Part shown: one piece after another, positions 62,144 to 64,000 of the stretch
Layout of the letters: every line of letters begins with the position of its first letter
Position numbering within the stretch: position 1 is the first letter of the stretch
Source of the DNA: Tolypothrix tenuis PCC 7101
GTDB taxonomy: Bacteria; Cyanobacteriota; Cyanobacteriia; Cyanobacteriales; Nostocaceae
Assembly (NCBI RefSeq): GCF_002368295.1
Contig: NZ_AP018248.1
Coordinates: 5,904,979 to 5,968,978 of the forward strand
Direction: 5' to 3'
Length of the DNA stretch: 64,000 bases
Position numbers and translations under genes: made by a program
Notes under the pieces: model-generated
The model's input: only the letters and a program-made list of their open reading frames with translations
The model's database searches: none
Told to the model about the DNA's origin: nothing

Positions 62144-63064
62144 ATGCCAGACTTTGAGCAATTTGTCCCACAACTAACTGCGGATGGTTCCTTTACTTTT
62201 ACCTCCCAAGAATTTGGCGAAGACTTTCACAGTCATTACGGAGCAAAGCAAGAGAGTTTTCTCAAGTTTGCTGTACCTACCCAACTAGCTGCACGCGCCC
62301 AAAAACCAGCCTTGCGACTATTAGACATTTGTTATGGTCTAGGATACAACACAGCAGCAGCTTTGCAGACTATTTGGGCAGTAAATTCCGATTGTCATGT
62401 GGAAGTTATGGCTTTAGAGTTGAATCCCTCTGTACCGCAAGCTGCGATCGCTCATCGCCTATTCGATAACTGGGACTACAAGTATAACGAAATCTTGACG
62501 GAGCTAGCCTATAAGTATCAGGTGCGACAAGATAACTTACAGGCTGAACTGTTAATTGATGATGCTAGAAACTCGATGAAATTCATTCAGCAATCAGGGT
62601 TTCAGGCTGATGCGATTTTTCTCGATCCGTTTTCACCGCCACAGTGTCCTCAGTTATGGACTGTAGAGTTTATCCAACAAATATCATCTTGTTTAGATGC
62701 TGAGGGAATTGTTGCTACTTATTCCTGTGCTGCGGCTGTCCGCGCCGCATTTTTGAGTGCTGGCTTAAAAATAGGTTCGACTCCACCAGTCGGTAGGCGA
62801 TCGCCTGGTACAGTAGCAGTTCATTCTGAAAGTGTAAATGCAAAAGATAATTGCATACTTCCCCCTCTCTCTCAAGAAGAACAAGAACATTTGCTGACTC
62901 GTGCGGCGATTCCTTACCGCGATCCACAATTCCATGATGCTGCTGATGTCATTATTTTGCGGCGACAACAAGAGCAACAAACTTGCACCCTAGAACCTAC
63001 CTCTCATTGGAGAAAAAGGTGGCTGCTCAAAAATGCAGGTGCAGAATCAGTGCCTAGAGCCTAG
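62144..63064 (+). CDS. MnmD/MnmC-type tRNA methyltransferase
   Basis: A 306-residue protein matching the methyltransferase half of MnmC: FGEDFHSHYGAKQESFLKF, the SAM loop LLDICYGLGYNTAAAL, and AIFLDPFSPPQCPQLW. It should methylate aminomethyl-2-thiouridine at the wobble base of certain tRNAs. The oxidase half of bacterial MnmC is absent, as in MnmD. The C-terminus has a basic stretch (WRKRWLLK). Divergent from the sulfurtransferase. Confidence 0.87.
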   Translation: MPDFEQFVPQLTADGSFTFTSQEFGEDFHSHYGAKQESFLKFAVPTQLAARAQKPALRLLDICYGLGYNTAAALQTIWAVNSDCHVEVMALELNPSVPQAAIAHRLFDNWDYKYNEILTELAYKYQVRQDNLQAELLIDDARNSMKFIQQSGFQADAIFLDPFSPPQCPQLWTVEFIQQISSCLDAEGIVATYSCAAAVRAAFLSAGLKIGSTPPVGRRSPGTVAVHSESVNAKDNCILPPLSQEEQEHLLTRAAIPYRDPQFHDAADVIILRRQQEQQTCTLEPTSHWRKRWLLKNAGAESVPRA

Positions 63065-63558
63065 AGAAAAGAATTTTTTTATGCCCTTGTTGTTGTCTTG
63101 ATCGCATGACCATCTAGCTTGATTTTAGGTAATCAGGATCATTAATTTTTGTGTTCCAAATCACTAAAGATGCATCTGTATCTAGTAGATAATGCTTTAC
63201 ATACAGCAGGCAGAAATACTTAATAATACTATATAAAATTTAAAATTTTCACTTCAAAAGTAAGCTGCTCAAGAAATATTTAGAAAAGCCAAACTTTTCT
63301 GCTCTGCTATCTTAGCCAATCTTCAGGAAAACAGCTGATTTAATATTCCTGTAAAATCCTCATCATCTCAAGCAAGAATAGCGAGCAATTTGAACATTAT
63401 TTAAGTGTGTTAGGAAAATAAATCAAAAAATATATTATAAATGATGCAGCCATCTTTTGAAGATTTGAGTCTGCTGAATGTAATCAATCAAAAGCTAAAG
63501 TTACATTTTTGCTGGCTGAAACCTTAAATTTTATGTAACAAACTGGAGTAACTTTGTG
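63065..63558. other. 494-bp AT-rich intergenic region
   Basis: No gene, terminator or array seen. The right end should hold the promoter of the receiver-domain gene. Confidence 0.5.
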
Positions 63559-64000
63559 ATGCAATGGGAACTCAAGCATACAAACCCTATAGACAAGCTT
63601 GGTAGTGGGTCTAACCCCCTCAACAAATTGACTAATGTCAGTGCAAAAGATTCATTAAAACTACAAAATGTAGAGGGTAATTCCATGAGTTTATCTCCAG
63701 GAGAGTTGATGCTGGAAAAAGCTGCTTCATTACCTTCTTTGATGGCACAGCCAAATTTTCATTCAGATGATTCATTAGACTCGAAAACACTACAAAACCA
63801 AGGTTCGCCAGGAAATAACCCTGTTTTAGATCTGCCAAAAATTTTAGTAGTTGATGACCATGCAGCAAGTCGCATGACCGCCGTAGCTCTGTTGGCAATG
63901 GAAGGGTACGAAGTAATAGAAGCTGACAGTGGCGCAATGGCAGTGGATCTAGTCAAAGAAAAGCAACCAGATCTGATTTTACTGGATGTAATGATGCCTG
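63559..64000 (+). CDS. receiver-domain (response regulator) protein, cut by window end
   Basis: The frame is open from ATG at 63559 to the window end (147 codons). Residues about 1-92 are polar and probably disordered (Ser/Asn-rich). From about 94 a receiver domain begins: LPKILVVDDHAASRMTAVAL (acid pocket Asp-Asp), with the phospho-acceptor region LILLDVMMP at the end. The output domain lies beyond the window. A GTG three bases upstream (63556) is an alternative start. Confidence 0.8.
   Translation, partial: MQWELKHTNPIDKLGSGSNPLNKLTNVSAKDSLKLQNVEGNSMSLSPGELMLEKAASLPSLMAQPNFHSDDSLDSKTLQNQGSPGNNPVLDLPKILVVDDHAASRMTAVALLAMEGYEVIEADSGAMAVDLVKEKQPDLILLDVMMP

Overview
The window reads as chromosomal DNA of a filamentous, nitrogen-fixing-lineage cyanobacterium (Nostocales). 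Signs are many HIP1 octamers (GCGATCGC), short tandem heptamer arrays of the CCCCAAT/CCCCAGT/GGGTAAT type, a Psb34-type photosystem II protein, cytochrome c6-like and b6-like proteins, a Mo-dependent nitrogenase C-terminal domain protein and a full gas vesicle locus. Two gvpA genes encode identical proteins and are followed by a 162-residue GvpC with 33-residue repeats. That layout resembles the Calothrix/Tolypothrix PCC 7601 type, where gas vesicles are made in hormogonia; this species hint is inference.

Layout. 0-8 kb: a DUF928 protein, a DMT transporter, a small exported protein, psb34, a three-copy 168-bp tandem repeat that I read as a minus-strand small-RNA array, a cytochrome c6-like protein and a TonB-like proline-rich protein. 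8-15 kb: a lipase-like hydrolase, a b6 paralogue lacking two heme ligands, a Na+/H+ antiporter, tRNA-Glu, a START/cyclase protein and an overlapping GAF histidine kinase whose H-box His is Asp. 15-25 kb: a ribbon-helix-helix protein, a decayed HNH nuclease, a polysaccharide deacetylase, a two-partner-secretion exoprotein, Xaa-Pro aminopeptidase, an FG-GAP/VCBS repeat protein and a degenerate metallo-beta-lactamase-fold protein. 25-29 kb: an IS1341-type element with TnpB inserted beside trpG, then dgkA, ybeY and a DUF3285 protein. 29-33 kb: divergent hopanoid genes shc and hpnB. 33-37 kb: a Mo-nitro_C protein, an OmpR-type regulator and the arsenosugar genes arsM and arsS, then a Yfr1-like small RNA.

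37-41 kb: a 6.6-copy, 21-bp tandem array in which every unit carries an ACATT/AATGT dyad, a MITE-like element whose outer repeat ends on the next start codon, a 1007-residue TPR-CHAT protease and a convergent, overlapping small hydrophobic protein. 41-44 kb: an M48 protease with TPRs and an SH3 protein. 44-55 kb: the gas vesicle locus, on the minus strand gvpA-gvpA-gvpC-gvpN-gvpJ-gvpK-gvpF-gvpG, with gvpV reversed, then a second GvpL/F protein in a tight row with an ArsA/Get3-like double ATPase and a CDC48-like double AAA ATPase. An unknown 88-residue gene diverges from gvpA. 55-64 kb: proA, a YdcF-like protein, a DUF4330 protein, an M48 protease, a PPP-type phosphatase, a rhodanese, an MnmD-like tRNA methyltransferase and a receiver-domain protein cut by the window end.

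The most interesting points are the tandem small-RNA array after psb34, the TPR-CHAT locus, the Get3-like and CDC48-like ATPases linked to gas vesicle genes, and four proteins that keep their fold but have lost catalytic or ligand residues.
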